From the NCBI RefSeq assembly GCF_052324685.1, contig NC_135212.1, forward strand, positions 24,341,762-24,405,761: DNA of 64,000 bases. Reading direction: 5' to 3'. Every line of letters starts with the position of its first letter. The first letter of the stretch is position 1. Made by a program: the position numbers and the translations under genes. Of this stretch, positions 1 through 27,137 are shown one piece after another. The DNA comes from Brachyhypopomus gauderio (Eukaryota; Chordata; Actinopteri; Gymnotiformes; Hypopomidae). A model generated the notes under the pieces. That model was given only the letters and a program-made list of their open reading frames with translations, was not told the origin of the DNA and made no database searches.

Positions 1-79
1 GAATGCCGCTGTTGAGCACAGCTCTCCATTAGACTGCGTGCCAGTGTTGATTTGGAAAATCTCATTAATGCCCTCAGCA

Positions 80-214
80 AGAGTGAGAGGGTGAGAGGGA
101 GAGAGAAGAACAAGAAAGAGGAGGGAAGAAGAGGGAGTGAGAGGGGGGGTGAGAGAGGAGAGAGAGAAACAGAGAGCAATGGAGAGAGTGAGAGAGAGAG
201 AGAGAGAGAGAGCA
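80..214. repeat. GA-rich low-complexity tract
   Basis: An imperfect purine tract built on GA, GGA and GAGA ends in an almost pure (GA)n run at about 184-214. It makes a spurious charged open frame on the plus strand that should not be read as a protein. Confidence 0.85.
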
Positions 215-715
215 TGAGTAAGGATGAACCCCCCCCCACAGGCCCTACTGGGTTCCCCGTGCTCCTCTCATCTCCGCCTCTCTGTGGCTCAGTAATTGGA
301 CCCAGCTCATTGCTATTCAGAACGCTGTAGAACCAATTAGCAGCAGCCCCCGTGACCCCTGCGCCGCTCTGGAATGGCGCTAGCTAAAAGACTCTAAAGG
401 AAAGGGAGCCGAGAGCAAGAGGGCTAGGGGGTTTTTTTCCGTTTCCTGATTAATAATCCTGTCCGAGTTATCAGAGACATTAAAGACGAATGCTGCTTCT
501 CGCCGCCTTTTTTTCTTTCCGGTACTGCGCCTCTTCGTTGTCCCTCGTTCTCTATTAAAGCGTAATGATGGCCTGAGAGCTCCAGCACTGCTGCCTTGTC
601 TGATAAATGTACAGTTAACAGGATAATGAGGATTCTTGATCTTCTGGCTGCCAGGACCTCCGACTCCACTGCAGAGGAACACCAGAGTAGGACAGGAGCA
701 TGACTAGAAAGGAGG

Positions 716-805
716 AGAAGAGAGAGAGAGAGACAGACAGACAAACAGACAGAGAGAGAGAGAGACAGAGAGAGATAGAGAGAGAGAGACAGAGAGACAG
801 AGAAA
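716..805. repeat. (GA)n / (GACA)n microsatellite
   Basis: Compound purine-rich microsatellite mixing GA dinucleotides with GACA tetranucleotides. On the minus strand it creates long Ser/Leu/Cys/Val open frames that are artefacts of the repeat. Confidence 0.85.
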
Positions 806-925
806 TAGAAAACTTGCATCCTGTAACTTGAAGCTAGGCAACAAGCTTGCTCTGGGCATAAAATACACCAGCAAGACTTTCTGAGAACTGGGGAAGCTAT
901 GGAGATGGAGGTGTGAAGGGGAGCA

Positions 926-962
926 GACAGACAGGCAGACAGACAGGCAGACAGACAGGCTA
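926..962. repeat. GACAGGCA tandem repeat
   Basis: Short tandem array of GACA and GGCA tetranucleotides, with several near-identical units in register. Confidence 0.8.
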
Positions 963-3900
963 TGTTTGGTGAGAGAAGGTGCTACTGAATAAAAATGGAA
1001 AAATTCACTGAGCAAAGAAGACAGTTATAACTTACCATTACTGTTACTTAACATAGGAAATCTTTGCCTAATCTAATCAGCTGATGAAAAGAGTGATTAG
1101 ACCAGAAGAGTGAATACATGCACTTCTTGTGACATGCTGTACCTGGTAAAAGTACTGCTTAGCAATGCTTACATGCCTCCTAGCACAGGAATCAAGGTTC
1201 ACATCTGCAATACCACATTCGCTCCATGGACCACAGCTCTCAAGGACAGAGATTACCATGTGCTTGCTCGGAGAAAGGATGGACCTCTCTCCTCTGTCGC
1301 CAAGTGACCGATCAGCCAATCAGGCATCTTCGTGGTCACATGGCAGGATCAACTACTTACCACCGTCTGCCAGGTCCACTGTTAAATCCACCCTATGGTG
1401 ATGGAAAGTCCTACTCCACCATATATGATGAAAATGGAAGAAAGAATAAGGCGCAGGACAGGAGTGACGGACAACCCAATTAAATGGTGCGAGGAGAAGG
1501 TAAGGGGGATGTAAATGGATGTGGCACAGGTGCGGTGTGACTACACCAACCTCGGGCTCTCTCACCAATAAGTGCCCTCCCTGGAGCCCCTCTAAGACAG
1601 GCCTCTGTTTACTGCACAGACATGCACATATTAAAATGATAAATCTCTTTCATTATGTGATGTCTACCCGAGACAGGATCTGATGTAATCTTAAGCCTCA
1701 TCTTCAGACAGCTCAATAATTCATATTTCCTGATATCAAAGACTAGCCGTACTCCCGCCTTTATTATGCTACTGTCTGACAAACTGACAGAGTAAACAGC
1801 GGCATTTCAGCCGCGTAGCCGGATATTGCAGTTGCAATTGTCTGAGGGGGCTGAAGGGCTGGATTCATTAAACATGGCCCAGCTTTCAAATTTAGCCTTA
1901 ACATCATTAGAATTCTCCAAACACAGACACACACAGGCCAAGGGCAGCGTTGGGGTCAACTCAATTTCATTCATTGACAAATTCAACACATTCCTCGTGA
2001 CAATTTGCATTGAATGTAAAGGGTGAAGTTGAAATGTGGCATTGGTTTCAGCTTTAACTGAGTAATCTGTAAGAAAACTGACCCAGACTCTTATCGAGAA
2101 TTAAAATCAGTGGCCCAGGGATTGTAGTCGAGGGTCTCATGGCGAGACTAGCTACAATTAGGCCCCGTGTCTGTCCCTGTGAAGTAAAGAAATGCTAATT
2201 CACCAACAACACTTCTTTTTCTAAGATGCAAAGATGATTATAACTCAAGGGCATAGGAAGGCGTAGAATTAAATGCTCAATTACATGCTGTAATGTTGAA
2301 TAGGTCTAAGAGGAGATATTAAATACAGCCAGATATAATTATTAATGGTTTGCAACCATGGTATATATATTGCAACTTCAGTTCTCAAATGATATGGAAA
2401 ATTGTAATAAAATGCAATTTAGACTGCATGAGTTGAGATCTTAAACAATAAACATGTAAAACAATAATGTAAAGCAAGGATACTTCACTGCATGTTGAAT
2501 ACCAACAGCTCCACTCCCAGTGTCTGCTAATGTACTGCTGGGTTTAGTTCAGATGTCGTGAAGCGGCTCCCTAGGCATTTTCTTTCCAAATAAGCCCACA
2601 AGCCCCCATTAGGCCCTAAAGGCTGCGCACCATCCTTCCCCCACCAATAAAACGCACGGCGATGCACATAGATGGGTGATGACTGCTGCACTATCCTAAT
2701 AAGGCCTCGGCCAAACGCTGATCTGTTCTGCATACCAGCACAGAATTCCTCCCGCAGCAGGTAAAGACTCTTTTATTAGCTCACACCTGCTTCGTGAGGA
2801 GTTGGCCCAGGAGCAGATGTGCTGTTTGCATTGTTGGTGTTAAGTGCCTGTTTGGATCGGTCTTCCCTGGAGCTCCAACACGATGAGCCGCACTCCCCCA
2901 GAGACGCCGCTTCAGAGCTGGGTACGCAGAAGCCCTCCTCCCTTCCACAACTCGGGCCAAACTTGTGGCCCACCATAAATCCTTTTACAACAAACTCCAT
3001 AAACCTCTTCTGGTGGCTAAATATTTATGGATGCCTGTGGTTCCCTGGAGGGGCTGGTTTGTGTCGGAGTCTCAGCCCTGCGCTAATTCACCTGGAGAGG
3101 TTCCAACACCCATATCTGACGCTTGTGGTCCAGGAGCAGCGCTGAGGTCTTCGGAGGTCCGCCCATCGCTCGGCTGCCAGCGCCGCCCGCGGTTAAGAGC
3201 GGGGAACACCCAGGAGGAGGACGCGTGAGGAGCCCAGGCCGGGCGGGGGCCCTGCAGCTGTGCGTCTCCTGCTCCTCCCTCGTCGCTTCCCAGTGTGGCC
3301 TTCGCTCCGCTGACCTGGCAAACACACCGAGCTCCACTGACCAAATAAACACACAGACTGCTCCTCGTGAAAACAGGGCCCACGGTCGCTGCCAGGCTGA
3401 GCCAGGAGGTCCGGGGATTGGCGTATCCCAGCGCACAGCCTGGAGTGGAGCTGAAAGCCTGACCCGCTTCATGCTCCGGTTTTGGTTCACCTCAGAGCTG
3501 CCGCGAGAGCTGGGGAAAGTCCATATGAAACTGGACAGAGACAGAGGGACAGGCAGCGTGGGGACACAGGGACACTTGTCCAAACACAGCCTGCCAAAAT
3601 GTTCATATCTGCCCAGCAGCATTAACTTGCTAATGCAGACGTGCATGTGCGGTATCTGGATGCAGAGGCTCCTGTGCTGTTTATTCTGCTTAACAAGCAT
3701 ACATTTAAAATCGAGCGGCACAGAGGAAGGGGGTCTACCCAGTACCAACAACTCCTCCTCAGAGCAGGCCTCCTTGCACATGACGCCTCCTCACGCCTCC
3801 TCCCCGTGCTGTGATTACTGCCGTTTACCCTCTTTAATATGTGTAATTCTCCCTTTCTCTGACTGGTGAGTAAGAGGCCTCAGGAGGGGTGTGGGGGGGG

Positions 3901-5056
3901 GGCGGTGGTTTTGGGGGGTTTGGCAGCCTGCCAAAAGCCCCTCCCCTCCAAACCCAGTCACTTTGCTCCCTCCCATACTCACAGGCAGCATGTCAGCAAG
4001 CCACTGTCTGGATATGTTATTATGATAATTGCGCTTTTTCCCGGGCGTCGCTGATAACTTGATTACAAGACGGCCATTGTTATGGCGCTCACACATGCCG
4101 TCAGCGTGACATTTGCTAAAGGTTAAGGCCCTGACAGAAACAAAATGGCTTTAGCTCTTTGCAGAAACAGAGACCAAAGGTCACTATGGGCATAACATAC
4201 TGAATAGTTATGCAGTTTACATTGCATAACAATAGACGAGCAGGGCATGTCAAAATAAATCTACTTTTGACAGCTAGCCAGTATAAATAGTATGAACATC
4301 TGAGTTTAATATGGATTGAGTTCTTCTCACTGTCTCATCGAAAGAGCAGCAGAATAAACTCAAGGGTGTTTTCTTCACACATATTTTCCACATTCTGCCT
4401 GTGATGGGAAGCATGTGGTTGGCAAATTGACTCTGTGAAATATAGTGGTGAGACTGACCAGCTTTGACTCCTCGCACTACTAAAATGTGGTAAGAGTTAA
4501 TGGCCTTGACAGAGATGCTGATTTTCTTTTACAGTAGGAGGTCAAAAGATTCAAGCTAAGTGGACATAAAAAGCTTCTGTAAAAGGCTTCCGAAAGTAGC
4601 TCGCCGAAATACCGTCTTGATCCACGGTGAACCACAGCCAACGTGAGGCACTTCTTCACCACATACGTTTAGGCAAGCAAAGCCCCGTAAGCTGGAGTCA
4701 GGTTACTGGGCGAGACAGCTGCATGCATGATAAAAATACCAGGGAGGGCCAGACACGAGAAGCAGGACTATCTCCTCCACCTCACAGCCTGTGTGTGGTG
4801 CCTGTATATGTGTGTGTGTTTCAGCTGATGTTTAAAGGACGGCCCGTCCAGGGCCCGGGAAGTCCAATGGAGGAACACTGCAGCGTGATGACAGAACCGC
4901 CAAGAACGTTGACCTCTCTGCTGTCAGTAATGTTTCACTGGAGTTCCCTTAATAAGGGAGTGAAATCATTTCCACCAAAGCGGTTGGAGGTGATGACAGC
5001 CCAGATGAATGTGTGCTGTAAAACAGCCAGAATAACAACTGCTCCTGCACGCACCA

Positions 5057-5130
5057 TGAAAAAGAGAGAGAGAGAGAAAGAGAAAGAGGGAGAGAGAGAA
5101 CAAGAGAAAGAGAGAAAGAAAACAAGGCAA
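5057..5130. repeat. GA-rich microsatellite
   Basis: Imperfect AGAGAG/AAAGAG purine run. It produces a false Lys/Glu/Arg-rich frame on one strand and a false Ser/Leu/Phe-rich frame on the other. Confidence 0.85.
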
Positions 5131-6858
5131 GTTTGGCAGGAATCAAGAATGACTGCCAGGTCCACGAACTCATGCATATTTGGGTCTGTGAACATCTGCC
5201 AGCACAAATAATATACACCATGCACCAACCGCCTGCCCCCACACCCCACCCTACCCCACCCCCATTGCCTGCTCCGCCCACTTCTCCTCTGCCACTCTTC
5301 TTTCTTGTTAATGGGCTGCTGTATTCCCAGACAAGCCTGTTGTTTTGTCTGCAACCCACCAACACAACTCTAACACTTACATTCAAATACACACACAAAT
5401 GCATGACACACAAATACACTTTAACACAAAATCCACAAATGCACAAAGCACTGTAATACACACCAAGAGTAAACATTCTAAAGGCACTTGTGTCTTGAGG
5501 ACAAACACACACAGTACAGAAAGGTGTTGACACATGCTCTTAGAGAGAGGCTGCTCTTGTGTTGATGGGTGATTGCCCCCCCCCCCCCCACCTGCTGTGT
5601 CCTGCTCTCTGGATGTGCAAAGGTTAGCATATCTGCACCGGGTCATGTACCTAGAGCAGAACTAATGTATCCGCATCCAGGGAACGTGCACCACAGGTTG
5701 GGCCGCTCACTGGAACGCAGCGGGACCAACCACAGCTGCCCAGTTCATGTCACGAGCAGAGCAGCGGAGCAGAGAGATCAAACCTCCCTGCTGACAGCTA
5801 CCTGGAGGGTTTTCCAGGCAGGCTCTCTGTTCCGAATCCAAAGGTATCCGAAGATTAAACATCTCATGGGGGTGCATTATTATTCCAAACGTCTCTCAGA
5901 GCTAATAGGAGTGCATAAATCATTAATGCCTTCTCCCTAAATGCTTGCTGTTGCATTCACATCACAGAGTGTCGCAGCATGCAAGCCACGGGGTGGGGAG
6001 CTCACAGAACACGCCGGAACATTCTGGAACAGGCCCACCTCATGCCACACCACATCAGAGCACGTTTTTAATATAAGGGGCTCTCCAGGGTCCATGTTGG
6101 CCGTAATCCAGCCAGAAAGGGCAGGACTGTGGGCTAAAGAGGGTTGGATAGGCCCACTGGCCCAAGGGCACCTCTGTTGCTCTGGTGGAGCGAAGCTAGC
6201 AGGGTGTTATTGGAAACATCTGGACACTGTGATCCCTAGCTTAGCAGTGGTGGGGGAGATTTAAAACAATAAATATAGCAGATGTTGCAGGGCAAAAGTA
6301 AATATTTGTAAGACATCAGTGATTTTCCAACGAGCTCCTCTGGCATTGCACTGGGGAGGCTCCATACCGGATTACCGCTCTCCAGTTCACAAAGCTGCTG
6401 TCCAGAACTCAACCGTACAGTAAATCTCTCAGTGCCACAGCCCGACAGACACTACATGTAAGTGCATATGCAGATATACAGAAGTCAGAACTACTGCTGA
6501 CATTCAAAAGGTTGGTATCGGGAACAGCACAAGTGTAAAAACACATTCAGCAGAATGCTCCTTTATTAGAAGTGTCCTCGAATGTCCTGCAGATATTTGT
6601 CCTGCCCCACCCCCCACCCAACCCTTACGCTCTCGTTCTTATAATTCCATTCATTAGATCAGAGCTGGAAACTTAACAGGCTTGCTGGAACTCTGTGGGT
6701 GGGAGACCTCAGTGCGAAAGGCAGACTCGCAAAACCGACAGGCATACTGCTCCTGCATACTGCCGAGAAGACCCGCCGAACCAGGGGCCCCTGGCCCACC
6801 AGCTCGGTGTGGCCATCCTCGGCCTAGAGGTGGAGAAGCGTAGTGTGGACCGCAATGT

Positions 6859-6872
6859 ACAGCAGGTGGCGC
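6859..6872 (+). promoter_or_regulatory. CTCF-like core motif
   Basis: The 14 bases ACAGCAGGTGGCGC differ from the CTCF core consensus CCASYAGRKGGCRS only at the first base, and the AGGTGGCGC core is intact. It lies in the gene-free region on the plus strand. Motif match only; binding is not shown. Confidence 0.4.
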
Positions 6873-7554
6873 TGGTGCCTCCAGTCAGGCTCCGCCCACC
6901 ACTCTTCCATAGCAGTGTGGACCCAACCACACATGGAGGACCCTGAGGGAAGAGCCTGTTGAGACATGTGGGGCTGGTTTTGTATGTTTGGTACTGTGCT
7001 ACACACCCACATCTGAGGTGATAGCTGCATGTTTTTGACACTCAGTGCGGGTGTTTATGTACATGGACAACTTAACATTATTACTATTAAATTAGCTCCA
7101 GTGGTTAGTTCTGTCTGTCTTCTTCCATGATAGCTTGAAAGTTTTGTTGCAAACATGGAAAGGCAGGAAAAAACATGCTGTTTGAATTCAAACATCACTC
7201 AGAGCAACCACAAAATCCAAAACAGACCTTCATCAAAGCAAAAGACTCGAGCATTAGTGTTCTCTAAAGCGCCATCTGTTGAGACACATATGAGACCTTT
7301 AACTAACTGATTGAAGTGCAAGCTTGCCCTCTGTTGGACAGAAAGAGAATTGCAGGCCAATGATCTTTCACAATCATGTTTATACAATGTAGAGGTACAC
7401 AATGCTAACGTAAAATGTTTTTTTGTGAAAGTAACAGTGATGTTCTTATTCAGCATAAGCAAAAGAAGTGCAGGACTGAAGGTGCTGGACTGAATTCAAG
7501 GTTTTGAAGGACCAGAAAATATTTGTGTGTCTCTGTTCATATTGTTCAAAACTC

Positions 7555-7722
7555 TTCAGTCTAGACCCTCCCAAGGTTTCTTCCTTAAACCAGCCCAGAG
7601 TGTTTTTCTCTTACCACTGTTGTCTTTGGCATGTTCATCAGAGATCTGGCCTCATTCATTTGTAAATCTGCTTTGTGACAAGTGCTGTAAAAAGTGCTTC
7701 ATGAATACATTTGACTTGACTG
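7555..7722 (+). mobile_element. Decayed LINE (L2-like) 3' end
   Basis: This stretch has the order found at the 3' end of a widespread fish L2-type LINE. There is a pyrimidine-rich GTTTCTTCC segment, then GAGTGTTTTTCTCTTACCACTG, a CATCAG piece, and finally CTGCTTTGTGACAAGTGCTG followed by an AT-rich tail resembling AAAAGTGCTTCATGAATA. No open reading frame remains and the 5' end is missing, so it is an old 5'-truncated copy. The family name comes from memory of the consensus, so the clade is less certain than the repeat nature. Confidence 0.55.
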
Positions 7723-8046
7723 TCATTTGTGAAAGAGATGAACACCTGGAGCTCTGGAGGAAGTTCGGTATTTTTCCCTCTTAGAGCTCCTGATTTTGTT
7801 CATGGGCTCAAGCACGGAGACTGTTCATGACTTACATGAGGAGTCTCGGTTTAAGAGCAGACCAGGGCAAAACAGGGCTAGGCAATTATATGTCCCATCT
7901 GTGCACCCTTATGTTTAATGACAGTGTGTGTTAACATACTACAAGCTACATCATACAGCAGTTCACAGCACACATCTTGTATACACACTTGTCCTCGCTG
8001 ATGGACATGAGGTCAGTTGGATATACATAAACCACATACACACAGA

Positions 8047-8113
8047 GTCTCTCTCTCTCTCTATCTCTCTCTCTCTCACACACACACACACACTCACACA
8101 CATACGCACACAC
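8047..8113. repeat. (CT)n(CA)n compound microsatellite
   Basis: A CT dinucleotide run (about 8047-8077) passes directly into a CA-dinucleotide run (about 8078-8112). Confidence 0.9.
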
Positions 8114-8403
8114 TCCTTCAAGCTACAAGCAAGACAAATATAAAATAATTCTTGACTATTCACAGGTAGGTAATCACATTCTGAACTGATTTTAAAGGTG
8201 GGTTTTAGGAAGTTACTAACAGCAGAATTTACATTTCAATGCACTGACAAATCTGAAGCACAAAGGTGCAATCAAAGGCAACAGACCACAATGGTGATCA
8301 AAGCCCAGAACATCTCAGGAGGAGCTAAGATAAAAGAGGGCAGAGAACAGGCAGCTCTAAAGGCGACATTAGAAGGTGTTTTACCTCTGCATTCAGCTTA
8401 ATG

Positions 8404-8423
8404 AAGAGAGAGAGGAAGACAGA

Positions 8424-8474
<51 letters not shown>

Positions 8475-8492
8475 CGCAGGGGGGGGGGGGGG
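8404..8492. repeat. (GA)n microsatellite followed by a G run
   Basis: About 70 bases of GA-rich repeat, near pure in the middle, end in a run of about 14 G at 8479-8492. Confidence 0.9.
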
Positions 8493-11400
8493 GCTGAATA
8501 GTGAGAGAACTGTTGAGCAGGTTTTTCCTCTTCACATATTCTTGCCACCTTTCACAGAACCTTCTACACCTCCCTTGCACATGAAGTGGCACAATCCCTC
8601 ATTCTGATAAAGAGGTGGGCCTGCTTATTTTTAGACCCAGTCTCAGCGGATTCAATTAAAACACCCTGATGCTTCACCCAGGCCTGCCCCTCTAGTCGAC
8701 AGCGCCGTGTTCTCCCCTGGTGCCGCTCAGTGGTGGACTCCCTCCTGTCTGTACTCTCTCTCCACCCGTCAGCTGTGCACCACCCAGGTCTACATACGCC
8801 TCCATTAGCTAACAAGGCCGGCGCAGCGTTAAGGCGTGTGGGGAGCGGAATGCTAAAACCTGCTCTAATTCCTTCATCATTCCTGAAGCTGAACAACAGC
8901 CAAATCCTCTCCAGACACAAATGTTCCTGGTGCTGTTCCAAGTCAGCTCCCCCACGTAGCCAAGGGCCTGAAACACAAGACAACACTCTCCTGCTGTGGA
9001 CGCTGACTGCACGGTCTGCATTAAACCATCACATCTTTCAAAACCTCTCTGTAAACATCTCGGCGGAGTAGGAAGTGTTTGTTTCACGAGAGCTAAACAC
9101 GGATGGAGGGCCGTGGAGAGCTCACGACTCATCCCTCTCTCAATGTCCCTCTCCCCATGACTCATCCCTCTTTCCACAACTCATCCCTCTCTCCACGCTG
9201 CTGCATTATAGCTCATGGCTCCAAACCACCATTAAAGCCCCACTGAAAACAGATGAGCAATGCAGTCTGCCTCCCGTCTCTGCGGCCTGATTCTAGCTAT
9301 TGGAAGGAATTTTCACTAAGGATTACCAAATGTGGCCATCTCGCGTGGCACCAAATGAACACAGATGTAGTTTTCCATTTTACAGGCTGTTTATGTCTGG
9401 TGGGTTCCTCTCTGCGGAGAGGAGGGGTTTGTTCTTTCATGTTTTTAATGGCTGAGAGAGACCGCAGCCTCTTTTGTGGCCGAGGTATTTTCCAATACTA
9501 ACGATCAACAGTCACACGCACAAGCAGAGCTGGTTACTCCCCGGCTGCGGAACTTGGGCTCCGTGCCGACTGGGTAATTACGCTACCACTAACTCCTGCT
9601 CTGGGGAAACATTCACAGCCACATTAAAAACCCCCAGCACTCCGCGGAGCCCCGTGTGGCCGAACAGCTGGCGGAGCTCTTCAGAAAGCGTTTAAAGGAA
9701 GTGTAGGAACGCAGGCGATCACAGAACGAGCCAGACTCAAACAGCCGGGGCCCCACACTTAAGCTTTCCCATGGGTGTGTGTGTGTGGTGCGGGGTAACT
9801 TCTGACAGGACGCTGACTGAGGTTTGGCTTGCGGTCTTCTGATTTAACTCGGTGTTCCAAGCTGTCACAACGCATGTCTTTACATCTAAAGTCCTCTGCT
9901 TACATCTCCTTTTACTGCTGACTTTCCCACAAAGAGCACACTGCAGCCCAGCACCAAGCTCCCATTAACAGAGCATGTAACCCTCATATAGAAACGTAAT
10001 ACTTGGCACTTGAAACCCAAGGCTTCATAAGAAACTCAAAGTTCCCAAAATGACAGTTATTGAGAAACGTCTAGCATATTTTGGCAATACTGGCAATCAC
10101 CACTGAGTTTAAAACAAAAGCATTCCTAGCTAAATTCAATTGCTAATGTCTTTTTTTCAGCACACTAAACTGGCCATAAAAATCTCACAAAACATTTTCA
10201 GATCCAAATACATCAAGCACATTATTAAAAAAAACATCAAATGATCCCAGATCTTGGCAAGACCCTTCTTGGCAACCCAGAAGCCCAATATGTCACAATC
10301 CCAATCAAATGAAGATATTTTGGCATCAACCATCAGCAATAACGCAGCTGCCTGGGGGTGTTCGTGGCATCCACCAGGGGAAAGACACAGAAACGCTAAG
10401 GATAAAGACATCCTGCCGTTAATGCACTGCAGATTGGACTCTGTTCCCACCTGGGGACAGTCTGGTGAGACCAGAGCACCTTCAGTTCTCAGCTGGAGTG
10501 GAGCATTACTGTATTTAAACCTGTTGTGATGTGCTTTTGCCTCTGACAGAACAGCAGGATAACAGTTGGGATAACAGTAGCATCTATCAACTATACGTGC
10601 CATGTGTGTAGATTAGGATCTGAGGATCTGCTTATGGTGAACTTTGGTAGTATTCCACACAGTCCTCTTTCTCTCTACTGATTTTAGATTCCTTACTGGC
10701 ATCTCCTATTACACAGCGTGGTTCCATCAACACTTAGAGCTCCAGGCCCGGTTCCTCTGGGCTGGACAAGGACAGCCTTCCTGTGACCTGGAACGAGACG
10801 CTCTAGTGGGTAACCACCTCCTAATGAGCGGCGAATCCCCCACCCAAAAGAAGGTGATGTCACCACCTAGTCATACGTCACCCAGAGACGAAGAGGAGCT
10901 CGAGTGTCCTGGGGAGGATGGGATATGGTCTTGCTGGCAGGGTCAACGTGTCTGTGGGACGTTTGTGATGTTTTCAGAGTTTGTGAAGTGAAAGTTTAAT
11001 GTATTTATGTGGTGCTTGTTTTTGTTTTTTTACAACTGCCACAGTCACACAGCATCTTTACAGGTGTCTGATTCCAAGCCCAGAGGGTACAAGCCAAAGG
11101 CAACAGTGTCAAAGGAAAACTCCCTAAGGGGATAATCCTCCTCTGGTCGACACCGGACACTACAACAGGAACCACAGAAACAACACAGAACAATGTAATA
11201 TTAAGAAGGAAGGTCTGTAAGTCCTTGAGGACTTGGGGTGAAGAAGGCCTTCCTATAAGGGCACAGAGTAAGAGTGCGGAGGTTATATGGGAAGTGTGAT
11301 CAGGAGTTGTTTGGCCATTAAATGGATGAGTGGAGAGGTAAAAATGGTCTTTGCAAGTGGTGGATGGAGGACGGATGGCGTTCCACGTCAGGAGGAGATA

Positions 11401-12786
11401 AAAGCCCCAGATCTGTCCAGCATACTCGGAAATACCAGCCAACCACAAGCCCAGCATCACGTAAACAGGCATTAGCGTCACGTAGAAAATGATGGGCCAT
11501 CCTAACACACACACCATTAATTACATTACAGCATTGTCCTCAAGCACTACAATAAAGGCAGGAAACGTTCTGAATGGAGTAACTGTTACTGGTTCGTGTG
11601 TTTTGCTCCAGTGGGGGAGATTCACTGGTTTTACAGTGATGTGAGTGGAGGAAGAGGCGGAGGTTTCCACGAGGGCAGGCGGAACAGAACTGGGGAAGGA
11701 GCTGGAAACAACTTACCGCCAGCACTTGTTAGGGAGCTGTTAAACGTCACGATGTGATCTTTACGCACACTGAACAAAATGAGCAAAAATATATAAAAAC
11801 ATACCCAAAGCAGCCATCTGGTTCTGGTTACTGCACTGGAAATCTGATTAACGGCAAATCTCCAGACACACAGAAAGACGTTCACCATTAATTACTGAGA
11901 ACAGCTTAGACAGATCAGACCACAAAGACCTAAACTCGAAACCAATGTTGTGATTCACGTTCCTTTTAAATATGAAGCAGGACTCTCAATAATGACCAGA
12001 GCGTGGAAGTGAGTCTCAACTGTACAAATTGAGGTGAAGGGGGAGAGGAAGGGAATGTGGTTGGCTTGGCATCAAAGTTAAATGGCGTATTGAATTTCTT
12101 TCTCCTGCAGAAAACCTCCAGCCCTCAGTGAAATAAAGCACACAGCTCTACTGCCAAAGGGCTTTTCTAAATAATATCACACGCTTTCAGACTGTAGCTC
12201 CACTGTACACACTAAGGCCAAGAAAATGAATGAAACCACATTAGCCACAATATCTCTATTCAGTCACAGAATGGAAAACATACAGGTGTGAGTCTAAGCA
12301 GAGCACTGCTACCCTGGACTGGTGTAGGAAATAAATCTTATTAACTCAAATGAAAGTGCAGATGAATGACTGTGTTGAGGTGTGTGTAAGACTACGAGTG
12401 TGCCATTTCTCTGGTTACTGTTCAAATAAAGACCAGATGGAGAGCTGTTCTGGAGAATATTTAAGAGGTTTAACCTCAAGGGATTTTGCTGGAACAAAAT
12501 ACCAGCATGACTGAGAGATGGAGTCTTCCCCCCTCTTTCTCTTTTAAATGTTATTTTTCTTTTTCTTTTTTGGGGGAGGGACTGCGGACAGGCAGATTTC
12601 ACTGAATTCGCAAAGGTTAGGTCTTAATTTAGCAACACTGAAGCTGACGTCAGAGACTGTATCCAGTCAGGGACGGTACTTGGTTATGATGTTAAGTTAT
12701 ACAGCAGGATGTTTATACAAAATCCACAAGCATTTCTTTAGGATGTAAATTCTCTTACTGGAATGCAAACTGGTTTTTGCTAGTAC

Positions 12787-12800
12787 CCACTAGAGGGCAG
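12787..12800 (+). promoter_or_regulatory. Perfect CTCF core consensus
   Basis: CCACTAGAGGGCAG fits every position of CCASYAGRKGGCRS. It sits about 480 bases beyond the stop codon of the uaca-like gene, between that gene and the 13-kb gene-free stretch, where a boundary element would make sense. The match is read directly from the sequence; insulator function is inference. Confidence 0.55.
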
Positions 12801-13075
12801 TGGAAGTTTTTCACAATATCAGACAAAAAATATGACAAAACCCATTAAGCAGCTTCTTGATGAAGAATCCTTACCCAAAGATCACATCTAAATCTGAAGG
12901 ATCTGTGATTTTTCAAACAAAAACCAAAAACACTAAAAAAAAAACAGGCAGGATATCAAAGGCATTTAAAAGAATTTTCATTAGTTAGTTATAGTACATG
13001 TACATAATGAAGAGCAGATAATGATTTATACTTATGTCTAAATATAATATAAAATTGTATAAATAATTTTATACA

Positions 13076-13081
13076 TTTATT
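13076..13081 (-). terminator. Candidate poly(A) signal of the uaca-like gene
   Basis: AATAAA on the minus strand, about 190 bases past the stop codon at 13269. It is the first canonical hexamer I saw downstream. The surrounding DNA is very AT-rich, so a chance match is possible. Confidence 0.4.
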
Positions 13082-13268
13082 TAGTCTGACAGATATTATA
13101 TAAATACTTACATAATTAAAGCACTTCTGAAAGATGTCTAGGCACATGTCTGGGTACACAACCACAGTGCAGAACATGCCATGTTCAAAAGCAACCATCT
13201 TCCACATGGAGCTTCATGAATGTGAAACTTATTTTATAAACATACGCAGACCCGGCCACACACACAGA

Positions 13269-27137
<13,869 letters not shown>

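Larger units (their letters stand above)
1..13268. other. Gene-free region downstream of the uaca-like gene
   Basis: I find no exon chain with splice sites and family similarity on either strand in this stretch. The open frames are short, overlap one another and lack recognisable domains. The content is unique-looking DNA with GA/CT-rich microsatellites (separate entries), homopolymer runs (G or C runs near 3893-3902, 5577-5590 and 8479-8492) and an old LINE tail near 7555-7722. Stretches such as 1600-2460 and 9290-9400 are neither repetitive nor coding and could hold enhancers, but nothing in the sequence proves this. If the block matches human 15q23, regulatory DNA would be expected here, which is inference. 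Confidence 0.6.

Noticed and set aside
424..1015. Ser/Leu/Cys/Val-rich minus-strand frames
   Set aside because: They are produced by the GA and GACA microsatellites.
3083..3869. Overlapping open frames of 232 and 248 codons on opposite strands
   Set aside because: Both lie in GC-rich DNA, overlap each other, show no known domain and have no consistent splice-bounded structure.
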